Shown: piece after piece, positions 1-5,697 of the stretch | How positions within the stretch are numbered: the first letter of the stretch is position 1 | How the letters are laid out: the number at the start of each line of letters is the position of its first letter | Source: an uncultured Synergistaceae bacterium | GTDB taxonomy: Bacteria; Synergistota; Synergistia; Synergistales; Aminobacteriaceae | Direction: 5' to 3' | Assembly (NCBI GenBank): GCA_937870605.1 | Contig: CALMZW010000123.1 | Location: 1-6,978 of the forward strand | Length of the DNA stretch: 6,978 bases | Translations under genes and position numbers: made by a program | The notes under the pieces: model-generated | What the model was told of the DNA's origin: nothing | Databases searched by the model: none | What the model saw: only the letters and a program-made list of their open reading frames with translations

Positions 1-2
1 TT

Positions 3-596
3 GCGTCCATCGAAGACGGCTGTTCCAGGCGGCTGCACTACGACTTCAGCGGCGGCCCGGAACAGAACGTCAGCAAGGCGTGCTGCGGGACGACGGATTT
101 CTTCATCCAGCCCTTCGTCGAGATGCCGCGGCTGGTGATCTTCGGAGCCGGGCACGTCGCCCGGGCGCTCGCTCCGATGGCGGCGTCGTGCGGGTTTTCG
201 GTGCTCGTCGCCGACGACCGACAGGAGCTGCTCACGTCGCAGTTCTTTCCGGAGAGCGTGCGGTTTCTCTGCGGTTCGTTCGCGGAGACGCCCGGAAGCA
301 TTCCGTTCGACGAGTCGACCTACGCGGTCGTCATGACCTACGGGCACGAACACGACGAGGAGGTGCTGGCCGCGTGCCTGAACCGTCCGTGGAAGTACCT
401 CGGGCTGATGGCGTCCCGCGCGAAGGTCGCGGAGCTGAAGGCGCGCCTCGGAACCACCGATGAGACCCGCCGGCGGCTCGAAAGCGTCCGAATGCCGGTC
501 GGGCTGAACATCGGCGGCCGTTCGCCCGCCGAGATCGCCGTGTCCATCATGAGCGAGATCATCGCCGAGCGGTACGGACGCCGTAACAGCCTCTGA
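3..596 (+). CDS. XdhC/CoxI-family molybdenum-hydroxylase maturation protein (5' partial)
   Basis: The frame is open from the window edge, so the true start lies upstream; the internal ATG at 123 would cut the conserved N-terminal part. Seen: an N-terminal segment with a Cys-Cys-Gly-Thr stretch (about residues 35-38 of the visible part), then a Rossmann nucleotide-binding motif beginning PRLVIFGAGHVARAL, a YAVVMTYGHEHDEEVL segment, a KYLGLMASRAKV segment, and a C-terminal GLNIGGRSPAEIAVSIMSEI block. All are typical of XdhC. Known for the family: cytoplasmic binding, sulfuration and delivery of molybdenum cofactor to xanthine-dehydrogenase-type enzymes. The gene ends in TGA and the arsR downstream starts 18 bases later with no terminator between, so they may be co-transcribed. 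No molybdenum hydroxylase is visible in the window, so its client is unknown and its link to arsenic may be only positional. Confidence 0.88.
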   Translation, partial: ASIEDGCSRRLHYDFSGGPEQNVSKACCGTTDFFIQPFVEMPRLVIFGAGHVARALAPMAASCGFSVLVADDRQELLTSQFFPESVRFLCGSFAETPGSIPFDESTYAVVMTYGHEHDEEVLAACLNRPWKYLGLMASRAKVAELKARLGTTDETRRRLESVRMPVGLNIGGRSPAEIAVSIMSEIIAERYGRRNSL

Positions 597-614
597 CGAA
601 AGAAGGGATTCCGG

Positions 615-965
615 GTGGAAAAAGCTGCGGCCCTTTTCAGCGCGCTGTCGGATCCGACGCGCCTTTCCCTTTTCACGGCGCTCCTCGGGTTCGGGGAGGC
701 GTGCGTCTGCCAGCTGCACCGGGGGCTTGGGATTCCCCAGTCGATGGCTTCGAGGCATCTGCGGGTTTTGTACGACGCGGGGCTGCTCGATAAGCGGCGC
801 GTGAAGCAATGGATGCACTATTCGGTGCGGAATCCGGACGATCCCATCGTCCGGAAGGTCATCGGCGCGATCCGGGAGGTGTATTGCGGCGCTCCCGAAT
901 TCGCGGTCGTGTATGAGTGGATGCGGCGCATTTCGTGCGACGACCTTGGGGAGGGCGATTCGTGA
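615..965 (+). CDS. arsR: ArsR/SmtB-family arsenic-responsive repressor (first of three)
   Basis: This is a 116-residue winged-helix DNA-binding protein starting at GTG 615, with a GAAGGG ribosome site at 603-608. It opens with the ArsR signature ALSDPTRLSLFTALL, followed by EACVCQL with Cys30 and Cys32, the CVC motif that binds As(III) in classic ArsR proteins. The recognition helix is near residues 40-52 (IPQSMASRHLRVL), and the wing is near 58-71 with the RRVKQWMHYSV pattern. Extra Cys91 and Cys108 near the C terminus could be additional ligands (inference). The family represses its own operon and is released when As(III) or Sb(III) binds. Its TGA overlaps the ACR3 start (TGATG), implying translational coupling. 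No clear promoter is visible in the 18-base gap, so transcription probably starts inside or upstream of the XdhC gene. Confidence 0.93.
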   Translation: MEKAAALFSALSDPTRLSLFTALLGFGEACVCQLHRGLGIPQSMASRHLRVLYDAGLLDKRRVKQWMHYSVRNPDDPIVRKVIGAIREVYCGAPEFAVVYEWMRRISCDDLGEGDS

Positions 966-2170
966 TGAACGGGAGCGTTCCGGCTCCGGCGCGGGGATTG
1001 GGGTTCTTCGAACGGTACCTCACGGTGTGGGTGGCGCTTTCGATCATCGGAGGCATTTTCCTGGGCAAGGCGGCCCCGGAATTCGCGCGGACGCTGGACG
1101 GCATGGCGATCACCGTTGACGGAGCGCCGGTCGTGTCCATTCCGATCGCGATATGCCTCTTTTTCATGATGTATCCGATCATGGTCAAGATCGACTTCGG
1201 CGAAGTGGTCAAGGCCGGCAGGAGCATCAAACCCGTCGGGCTCACGCTCTTCGTCAACTGGGCCGTCAAGCCCTTCACGATGTACGCGATCGCGGTCTTC
1301 TTTCTTGGGACGCTCTTTCTGCGGTTCATCGGCCCCGACGCGACGGATATCGTGAAGATGCCGCTCGGGCTCGACCTTCAGGCAGGCGCGACCTACGGGG
1401 TCGGCAAGGTCGTCCTCGTCGAAGGCGTCAAGGCGTTGCAGGTTCCGCTCTGGCGGAGCTACCTCGCCGGGTGTATCCTGCTCGGGATCGCGCCGTGCAC
1501 GGCGATGGTCCTCGTCTGGGGATACCTCGCCAGAGGCAACGACGGACATACGCTCGTCATGGTCGCCATCAACTCGCTCTCGATGCTCGTGCTGTACGGT
1601 CCGCTGGGCGGCTTCCTGCTGGGCGTCGGCCGGATCCCCGTACCCTGGCAGGCGCTCGTGCTGTCCATCGCGATCTACGTGGCGCTGCCGCTTGTCGCCG
1701 GGTACTGGTCGCGAAAGGCGATCATCGGCGCGAAGGGGGAAACGTGGTTCCGCGAGAAGTTCCTTCACGTCCTGACGCCGATCACGATCGTTGCGCTCCT
1801 TGCGACGCTGGTCCTGCTCTTCTCGTTCAAGGGAGCGGTCATCATGGCCAACCCGCTCACGATCCTGTGGATCGCGATCCCGCTCTTCCTGCAGACCGTT
1901 CTCATCTTCGCGCTCGGGTACTGGCTGTCGCGCGTCCTTGGGCTCAGCTATGCGGACGCGGCCCCGTCGGCGATGATCGGGGCGTCGAACCACTTCGAGG
2001 TGGCCATCGCGACGGCCACGATGCTCTACGGCCTGTCGTCGGGCGCGGCGCTCGCGACGGTCGTGGGGGTTCTCATCGAGGTGCCCGTCATGCTGATGCT
2101 CGTGAAGATCTGCCTGAGAACGCAACACTGGTTTCCGGCCAAAACCGGAAGCGGCCGGGCGCGACGGTGA
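965..2170 (+). CDS. acr3: ACR3-family arsenite efflux transporter
   Basis: This inner-membrane permease of 401 residues exports As(III). I chose ATG 965 because it overlaps the arsR stop and has GGGGAGGG at 948-955; the in-frame ATG at 917 lies deep inside arsR. About ten hydrophobic segments are visible. The ACR3 hallmark GIAPCTAMVLVWGYLARGN carries Cys178, matching the essential cysteine of TM4, and GASNHFEVAIATATM carries Glu345, matching the conserved glutamate of TM9. The pattern HTLVMVAINSLSMLVLYGP also belongs to the family. It is longer than a typical ACR3 (roughly 350-370 residues). Much of the excess is a loop of about 35-40 residues before TM4, around the stretch DIVKMPLGLDLQAGATYGVG. 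The C-terminal tail is basic (GSGRARR). It sits between arsR and the putative selenoprotein. Confidence 0.93.
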   Translation: MNGSVPAPARGLGFFERYLTVWVALSIIGGIFLGKAAPEFARTLDGMAITVDGAPVVSIPIAICLFFMMYPIMVKIDFGEVVKAGRSIKPVGLTLFVNWAVKPFTMYAIAVFFLGTLFLRFIGPDATDIVKMPLGLDLQAGATYGVGKVVLVEGVKALQVPLWRSYLAGCILLGIAPCTAMVLVWGYLARGNDGHTLVMVAINSLSMLVLYGPLGGFLLGVGRIPVPWQALVLSIAIYVALPLVAGYWSRKAIIGAKGETWFREKFLHVLTPITIVALLATLVLLFSFKGAVIMANPLTILWIAIPLFLQTVLIFALGYWLSRVLGLSYADAAPSAMIGASNHFEVAIATATMLYGLSSGAALATVVGVLIEVPVMLMLVKICLRTQHWFPAKTGSGRARR

Positions 2171-2214
2171 AACCCGCTCCCGGCGGAAACACACATACGG
2201 AAAGGATTGATCGC

Positions 2215-3231
2215 ATGAACGAAACAGGAATGTCCGGCCGGCCGAAAACGAGGGGAACGGCGCTGCATGTGTCGATTCTCGCGCTTTCGCTGATCGCCGC
2301 GACGGCGTTTTCGGCCCAGGCCGCGCGAAAGCTCCCCGACTTCGACCCGTTTACGTCCCTCAAGCCCGATGTCCTGGCCTTCAGGACAACGGGAAAGATC
2401 CTCCGCGTGACGACCTCCGCGGACGTGGTCCGCGCATCGTTTCGCGGGTTTCCCGAAGTGGTGGTCAACGATCACGGATACGCGGAACGCATCATGATCC
2501 GGACTCCGGTCCACACCGGGTCGATTTCGGCGGATTTCTCGCTCGGATGCGGCGGGTGAGGCGGCGCGAAGGAATTCGCCTCCGTAAGTTTTACGGGGCT
2601 CGACCATGAACTGAAGAAGGGCGACAAGGAAAACGCGCACTACGCGATCCGCTGGGATTTTTCGGGAAAGAACGACCGGATTCTGTCCGGAGAGCTCGTT
2701 GCGGAACAGGGAGCGGATAAGACGCGCTTCCCCATCGATATCGTGCGGCTCGACAGGGGCGTCCGGCTGCTCTTCGCCGTGTACGACCCGACGGGCGGGC
2801 TGCCCGCGTCACGGATTCTCGGCGAGGTGACATCGACGTCGTCGCGGCTCGTGTTGCCGATACGGGATCCCGCTCCCGCGGGACGCGACTTTCTGCTCGC
2901 CGTCGCGAACGTCGGCACGGAAACGGTTCGCCTCCGGGGCGGATCGGACCAGGTGCGCCCGATCGCCGGAAACCCGGCAAGTCCGCAGCTCTGGACCGAA
3001 GACAGCGGCCGCATCGGTCCGGGCGCGATGGCGATCCTGAACCTGAGCCGGGTTTCGGGACTCTGGGCGGGAGTGACGATCCATTTCGACGACGCGAAGG
3101 ACGTGAAGATCACCTGGGGCGCGCCGGGGATGCTCCTGTCGCCGATGGGGCTCGCCGCTGCGGGAGTGTTCGCCGTCGCGGTCTGCGCCCTCGTGATCGT
3201 CTTCCGGAAACGCAGACAAAGCGCGGCGTGA
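2215..3231 (+). CDS. Putative novel selenoprotein: exported, membrane-anchored, CGGU motif, ars-linked
   Basis: The reading frame runs from ATG 2215 (AAAGGA at 2201-2206) to TGA 3229-3231, with one internal TGA at 2557-2559. Read as selenocysteine, this gives 338 residues with Sec115 in Cys112-Gly-Gly-Sec115, a CxxU redox-type motif. Seen: an N-terminal signal peptide (hydrophobic residues about 18-35, likely cut after AFSAQA); a largely beta-type exported domain in which Cys112 is the only cysteine; then one membrane helix (about 311-330, containing Cys324) and a basic RKRRQ tail, predicting a periplasmic domain with a C-terminal anchor. The frame after the TGA keeps the GC-rich codon style for 223 codons with no credible restart, and a SECIS-like hairpin follows. 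It starts 44 bases after acr3 and ends before a terminator, so it belongs to the arsenite operon. I do not recognise the domain. A redox or arsenic/selenium-binding role is inference. The alternative is a gene broken by a nonsense mutation. Confidence 0.72.
2557..2559 (+). other. In-frame UGA read as selenocysteine (Sec115)
   Basis: The codon context is Gly-Cys-Gly-Gly-UGA-Gly-Gly-Ala. A cysteine three residues before the UGA forms CxxU, a common arrangement in redox selenoproteins. The frame on both sides is the same, with similar composition. Conventional annotation would stop here, giving a 114-residue protein, or would call a second gene from the GTG at 2743, which has no support as a start. 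Confidence 0.72.
2580..2598 (+). promoter_or_regulatory. Candidate bacterial SECIS hairpin
   Basis: Positions 2580-2587 pair with 2591-2598 (8 bp, one U-G wobble), leaving a GUU loop at 2588-2590. The loop G follows the UGA after 28 intervening bases. Bacterial SECIS elements are described as hairpins just downstream of the UGA with a small apical loop, a G in its first two positions, and a UGA-to-loop distance of roughly 16-37 bases; this one fits. The codons forming it (GTA AGT TTT ACG) are AT-rich compared with their neighbours, as expected if RNA structure constrains them. A second small hairpin, 2566-2570 with 2575-2579 and a GGAA loop, abuts it on the 5' side. Confidence 0.65.
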
Positions 3232-3252
3232 GCCGGCGAAGATAAGGAACGG

Positions 3253-3294
3253 AAGGCCGGATTCTCCGACATACGGGGAATCCGGCCTTTTTTT
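3253..3294 (+). terminator. Strong Rho-independent terminator after the selenoprotein gene
   Basis: The arm at 3253-3264 (AAGGCCGGATTC) is perfectly complementary to 3278-3289. Four further pairs inside (3265-3268 with 3274-3277, one wobble) leave an ACATA loop, for a 16-bp stem. A run of seven T covers 3288-3294. It lies 21 bases after the selenoprotein stop, so the full frame past the internal TGA is inside the transcription unit. Confidence 0.93.
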
Positions 3295-3345
3295 GTGACG
3301 GCGCCGTTTCGTTCCGTGCCGTTGCAGCGAATTTTTCGGCTTCCC

Positions 3346-3374
3346 TTGACATGCGGCGCGATGGTCACTAATAT
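3346..3374 (+). promoter_or_regulatory. Sigma-70-type promoter of the second ars operon
   Basis: TTGACA at 3346-3351 (exact -35 consensus) is followed by a 17-base spacer and TAATAT at 3369-3374 (-10, one mismatch to consensus). It lies just after the terminator and upstream of the second arsR. The surrounding sequence is clearly AT-richer than the coding regions. Confidence 0.85.
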
Positions 3375-3401
3375 ATGCGATATTGCGCAGATACGCATAT
3401 A
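3372..3401 (+). promoter_or_regulatory. Symmetric 30-bp ArsR operator candidate
   Basis: The arms TATATGCG (3372-3379) and CGCATATA (3394-3401) are perfect inverted repeats. The central palindrome TGCGCA (3384-3389) shares exactly the same centre of symmetry. The site overlaps the -10 box and the expected transcription start, as expected for an autoregulating ArsR. That the adjacent ArsR binds it is inference. Confidence 0.72.
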
Positions 3402-3424
3402 ATCCGAGGAGTGACCTGCGACGT

Positions 3425-3796
3425 ATGGATATTGAAGCCGACCTGTTCAAGGCGCTGTCTCACCCGATTCGTCTGCGGCTGGCCGTGTTTCTCGCCATGC
3501 ATGGAGAGACGTGCGTGTGTCATCTTGCGGAAGCCATGGGAGAGCCGGATTTCAAGATCTCCCGGCATCTTGCCGTTATGCGCTCGGCCGGAATCGTCAC
3601 GGCGCGCCGGCAGGATACCTGGATGTACTACCGGCCGGCGGAGGCAAGAAGCGATATCGAAGGCTGTTTGCAGAACTGCCTGCGGAATTGTTTCGTCACC
3701 CATCCGGCGGTGTGCGACGATCTGAAGCGTTTTGAACGGATCGCCGGAAAGGCGCCGTGTCCCGAATGCGACGCCGCAGACGGAGGGATTGTATGA
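3425..3796 (+). CDS. arsR: ArsR-family repressor with C-terminal Cys cluster (second of three)
   Basis: This is a 123-residue winged-helix regulator. I chose ATG 3425 because GAGGAGTG at 3406-3413 is well placed; earlier in-frame starts fall in the promoter/operator. Seen: LFKALSHPIRLRLAVFL, then ETCVCHL with Cys30 and Cys32 (As(III)-type CVC motif), a recognition helix near 41-53 (PDFKISRHLAVMR), and a wing ending DTWMYYR (64-70). The C-terminal part is unusually rich in cysteine: Cys81, Cys85, Cys89, Cys97 and a Cys112-Pro-Glu-Cys115 pair. This might form another metal or metalloid site (inference). Its stop overlaps the permease start as ATGA, so the two are coupled. It probably represses the promoter overlapped by the 30-bp dyad just upstream. 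Confidence 0.93.
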   Translation: MDIEADLFKALSHPIRLRLAVFLAMHGETCVCHLAEAMGEPDFKISRHLAVMRSAGIVTARRQDTWMYYRPAEARSDIEGCLQNCLRNCFVTHPAVCDDLKRFERIAGKAPCPECDAADGGIV

Positions 3797-4677
3797 ACCC
3801 GTTCTATATGTCCCTTGAGTTTTTCGCCTATATCCTTGCGGAGCTGACCGTCCTGTTTCTCGGCGTCAGCACGCTGGTGGGACTCGCGTTCGAGTATCTG
3901 TCGGATGACACGCTTCGCCGGTGGCTGTCCCGGAAGGGGTGGCTCGGCTATTTCCTGGGAGCGGCGCTCGGCGCGGTGACGCCGTTCTGCTCCTGCTCCA
4001 CCATTCCGATGACCGTCGGGCTTCTGCGCGCCGGGGTTCCATTCGGCGCCACGATGTCGTTCCTGCTGGCGTCTCCGCTGCTGAACCCGATCATTCTGAC
4101 GATGTTCTGGGTATTGCTGGGATGGAAGTCCTGCGCGGTGTATGGAGTCGTTACGTTTGCGGCGGCCATGATCAGCGGGGCGCTCCTGGAGGCGTTCGGA
4201 CTGGCGAAAGACGTCCGGAACGTCCGCGTCAGCGGCGGCGCGGAGGAAAAGGCAACGCTTCCGACGTTCGGCGGCAAGCTCCGCCGCGCATTCGCCGGCG
4301 CGTGGAGCGACTTTCGCGGCGTGCTGCCCTTCGTCGTCGCCGGCGTCGCCATAGGAGCGGGCATCTACGGGTATTTGCCCGCCGACTTCGTCGTTGGCGT
4401 CGCGGGACCGCAGAATCCTCTCGCGATCCCCGCAGCCGCCGTTATCGGCGTTCCGTTGTACGTCCGGGCCGAAACGGTTATCCCGATTGCCGTTGCGCTC
4501 ACGCAGAAGGGAATGAGCATCGGCGCCGTTATCGCGCTGATCATCGGAGGGGCCGGGATGAGCATCCCGGAGATGAGCATGCTCGCGGCCATTTTCAAGG
4601 TCCGCCTGGTCGCGCTGTTTGTGTGCGCGGTGTTCCTGACGGCCTCAGGAGCCGGACTCGTATTCAATCTGATCTGA
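3793..4677 (+). CDS. ArsP_1/DUF318-family permease
   Basis: This 294-residue polytopic membrane protein has about eight hydrophobic segments. The start at ATG 3793 overlaps the arsR stop by four bases; the GTG at 3757 lies inside arsR and is unlikely. The family hallmark GAVTPFCSCSTIPMTVGLL carries Cys66 and Cys68, and ASPLLNP follows. The second half repeats the topology with IGVPLYVRAETVIPIAVAL and GAGMSIPEMSMLAAIF; it keeps a Gly-Pro-Leu-Tyr motif but has VRAE rather than a cysteine. Known: PF03773 includes ArsP, which exports trivalent methyl- and aromatic arsenicals, and other permeases linked to metal export. Its place between an arsenic-type ArsR and a Cys-rich peptide supports organoarsenical or metalloid efflux, but the substrate cannot be fixed from sequence alone. 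Confidence 0.88.
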   Translation: MNPFYMSLEFFAYILAELTVLFLGVSTLVGLAFEYLSDDTLRRWLSRKGWLGYFLGAALGAVTPFCSCSTIPMTVGLLRAGVPFGATMSFLLASPLLNPIILTMFWVLLGWKSCAVYGVVTFAAAMISGALLEAFGLAKDVRNVRVSGGAEEKATLPTFGGKLRRAFAGAWSDFRGVLPFVVAGVAIGAGIYGYLPADFVVGVAGPQNPLAIPAAAVIGVPLYVRAETVIPIAVALTQKGMSIGAVIALIIGGAGMSIPEMSMLAAIFKVRLVALFVCAVFLTASGAGLVFNLI

Positions 4678-4696
4678 TGTAAAGGAGGAATTTCTT

Positions 4697-4849
4697 ATGG
4701 AAGGCGAAAAGAAGGGGCTTTTCTCGAAGTTTTTCGGCAAGGGAAGTTCGTGCGGTTGCGGGGGATGCTGTTCGATGAAGATCGAGGAGATCCCGGAAGA
4801 AACGGACAAAAAGGCTGACGCCGGGAAGGAAAAACCGGCGGCGAAATAG
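4697..4849 (+). CDS. Small Cys-rich peptide downstream of the permease (50 aa)
   Basis: A strong AAAGGAGGAA ribosome site (4681-4690) precedes ATG 4697, 19 bases after the permease stop. The product is a charged leader (MEGEKKGLFSKFFGKG), a cysteine cluster SSCGCGGCCSMK (Cys19, 21, 24, 25), an acidic EEIPEE block and a Lys/Ala-rich tail ending in TAG. There is no signal peptide or transmembrane segment. Short proteins of this shape, with a Phe/Lys leader, CC cluster and KIEE-type tail, are familiar to me beside PF03773 permeases and ArsR genes, but they have no established function. The cysteines could bind As(III) or a thiophilic metal in the cytosol and hand it to the permease (inference). 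It is short enough to be missed by automatic annotation. Confidence 0.82.
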   Translation: MEGEKKGLFSKFFGKGSSCGCGGCCSMKIEEIPEETDKKADAGKEKPAAK

Positions 4850-4867
4850 AGAGCGGAATACGAGACG

Positions 4868-4887
4868 ACGCGGCCCTCGGGCCGCGT
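4868..4887 (+). terminator. GC-rich hairpin after the second ars unit (weak or Rho-assisted terminator?)
   Basis: ACGCGGCC (4868-4875) pairs perfectly with GGCCGCGT (4880-4887) around a CTCG loop. It lies 18 bases after the stop of the small peptide. No T-tract follows, so it may be a 3'-end stabiliser or an inefficient terminator. A second smaller hairpin, CTCCG 4901-4905 with CGGAG 4914-4918, lies just downstream. Confidence 0.4.
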
Positions 4888-4927
4888 TCCATGGCGCCCG
4901 CTCCGCCGGAATACGGAGGTGGCATCA

Positions 4928-4963
4928 TAGATGCGTGGTAATATCTTCACGTCCGCATATAAC
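4928..4963 (+). promoter_or_regulatory. Possible operator/promoter region of the arsF-arsG module
   Basis: TAGATGCG (4928-4935) and CGCATATA (4954-4961) match the arms of the upstream 30-bp operator (right arm identical, left arm seven of eight), but the spacer is 18 bases rather than 14. TAATAT (4939-4944) and TATAAC (4958-4963) are possible -10 boxes, with no convincing -35. The local AT richness and the shared GCATATAA word suggest control by a related ArsR. Confidence 0.4.
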
Positions 4964-5043
4964 GTATTTTACCGGCTAATTCCCGGCTGGATCCGTGTTG
5001 CGGAGAGAAGCGCATCAACCTTGTCTCGGGGAGTGATCGCAGT

Positions 5044-5697
5044 ATGAAGGGAAAGAACGTTCTGACGGTTTTGTTGCTTGTATTCGTTATCGCAAGTCTG
5101 GGGTATGTGGCGTTCGGCGAGCTTGGGAGCCGCGCTTCGGCTCCGGCGCCTGAGAAGACGTCCGCCCCCGCGGCGCCTGCCAAACCTGCCGCGCTGGCGG
5201 CGACAGTTGCGCCGGTGCGCGCGGCCGCGCCGACGCCGGTGACTGCGGCAGTCACACAGGAACCGAAAACGCCCGCGCCCCTTCCGGAACGGGCGCCCGA
5301 AGCGGCCAAAGGGGCAAAGGCCGAAGCACCCGCCGCAGGAAAGCATTTCGTCGCCTATTACCTTCACGGCAAAGCGCGTTGCGTGAGCTGCACGACGATT
5401 GAGGAACTGACGAAGAACGCGCTCGATACGCACTTCGCCGACGCGCAGAAGAGCGGTCTGCTCGAGGTTCGGATCATTAACGTGGAAACGCTCGAAAACC
5501 GGCATTATATCCAGGACTATCAGATCACCAACCAGTCGGTGATCCTCTCCGAAGTTCAGAACGGCAAGGAAGTCCGCTGGAAGAACCTGAAACAGGTGTG
5601 GCGTCTGCTGCGGGACGAGAAGGCTTTCGACGACTATATCCGCACGGAGACGGACGCCTTCCTCAAGGGAGACGAGGCGGGGTCGGTAAAGCGGTGA
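5044..5697 (+). CDS. arsF: ArsF-family thioredoxin-like protein with CxxC, membrane-anchored
   Basis: This 217-residue protein starts at ATG 5044 with GGGGAG at 5028-5033. Residues about 6-25 form one hydrophobic helix (an N-terminal anchor or uncleaved signal). Residues about 32-98 are a low-complexity Ala/Pro linker. The C-terminal domain contains FVAYYLHGKARCVSCTTIEE, with Cys113-Val-Ser-Cys116 as the expected redox pair, followed by a thioredoxin-like pattern ending FDDYIRTETDAFLKG. This domain matches the ArsF family, named from the arsEFG system in which ArsE and ArsF are needed to reduce nitroaromatic arsenicals to aminoaromatic ones. The TGA overlaps the ArsG-like start (GTGA). The predicted site is the periplasmic face. 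Function in this organism is by family analogy; no obvious ArsE is visible here. Confidence 0.82.
   Translation: MKGKNVLTVLLLVFVIASLGYVAFGELGSRASAPAPEKTSAPAAPAKPAALAATVAPVRAAAPTPVTAAVTQEPKTPAPLPERAPEAAKGAKAEAPAAGKHFVAYYLHGKARCVSCTTIEELTKNALDTHFADAQKSGLLEVRIINVETLENRHYIQDYQITNQSVILSEVQNGKEVRWKNLKQVWRLLRDEKAFDDYIRTETDAFLKGDEAGSVKR

Noticed and set aside
818..2194. Long minus-strand open frame of 458 codons opposite arsR/acr3
   Set aside because: The product is Arg/Asp/Glu/His-rich and has no family resemblance. It is the usual antisense shadow of a GC-rich membrane protein gene.
1153..2214. Upstream extension of the selenoprotein frame through acr3
   Set aside because: This region is already explained by ACR3 in another frame, and the signal peptide begins just after ATG 2215 with a suitable ribosome site.
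2557..2559. The TGA as a true stop, making two separate genes or a pseudogene
   Set aside because: The same frame continues with unchanged codon style, no start with a ribosome site follows (ATG 2606 hits a stop after one codon, GTG 2743 is mid-domain), and the CxxU context plus hairpin fit Sec better. A recent nonsense mutation cannot be fully excluded.
2558..2582. Hairpin GAGGCG/CGCCTC overlapping the TGA, or the GCGAA-GGAA-TTCGC hairpin, as the SECIS
   Set aside because: The first includes part of the TGA in its stem, and the second puts the loop only 11 bases after the TGA, shorter than the usual bacterial spacing. The 2580-2598 hairpin fits better.
3757..3792. Earlier GTG start for the permease
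   Set aside because: It would add 12 Arg-rich residues (MSRMRRRRRRDC) overlapping the end of arsR. The ATGA overlap at 3793 is the typical coupled start.
4971..4992. Short direct repeat CCGGCT around 4972 and 4983 as a mobile-element or attachment site
   Set aside because: Only six bases, no integrase or transposase in the window, and easily due to chance in GC-rich DNA.
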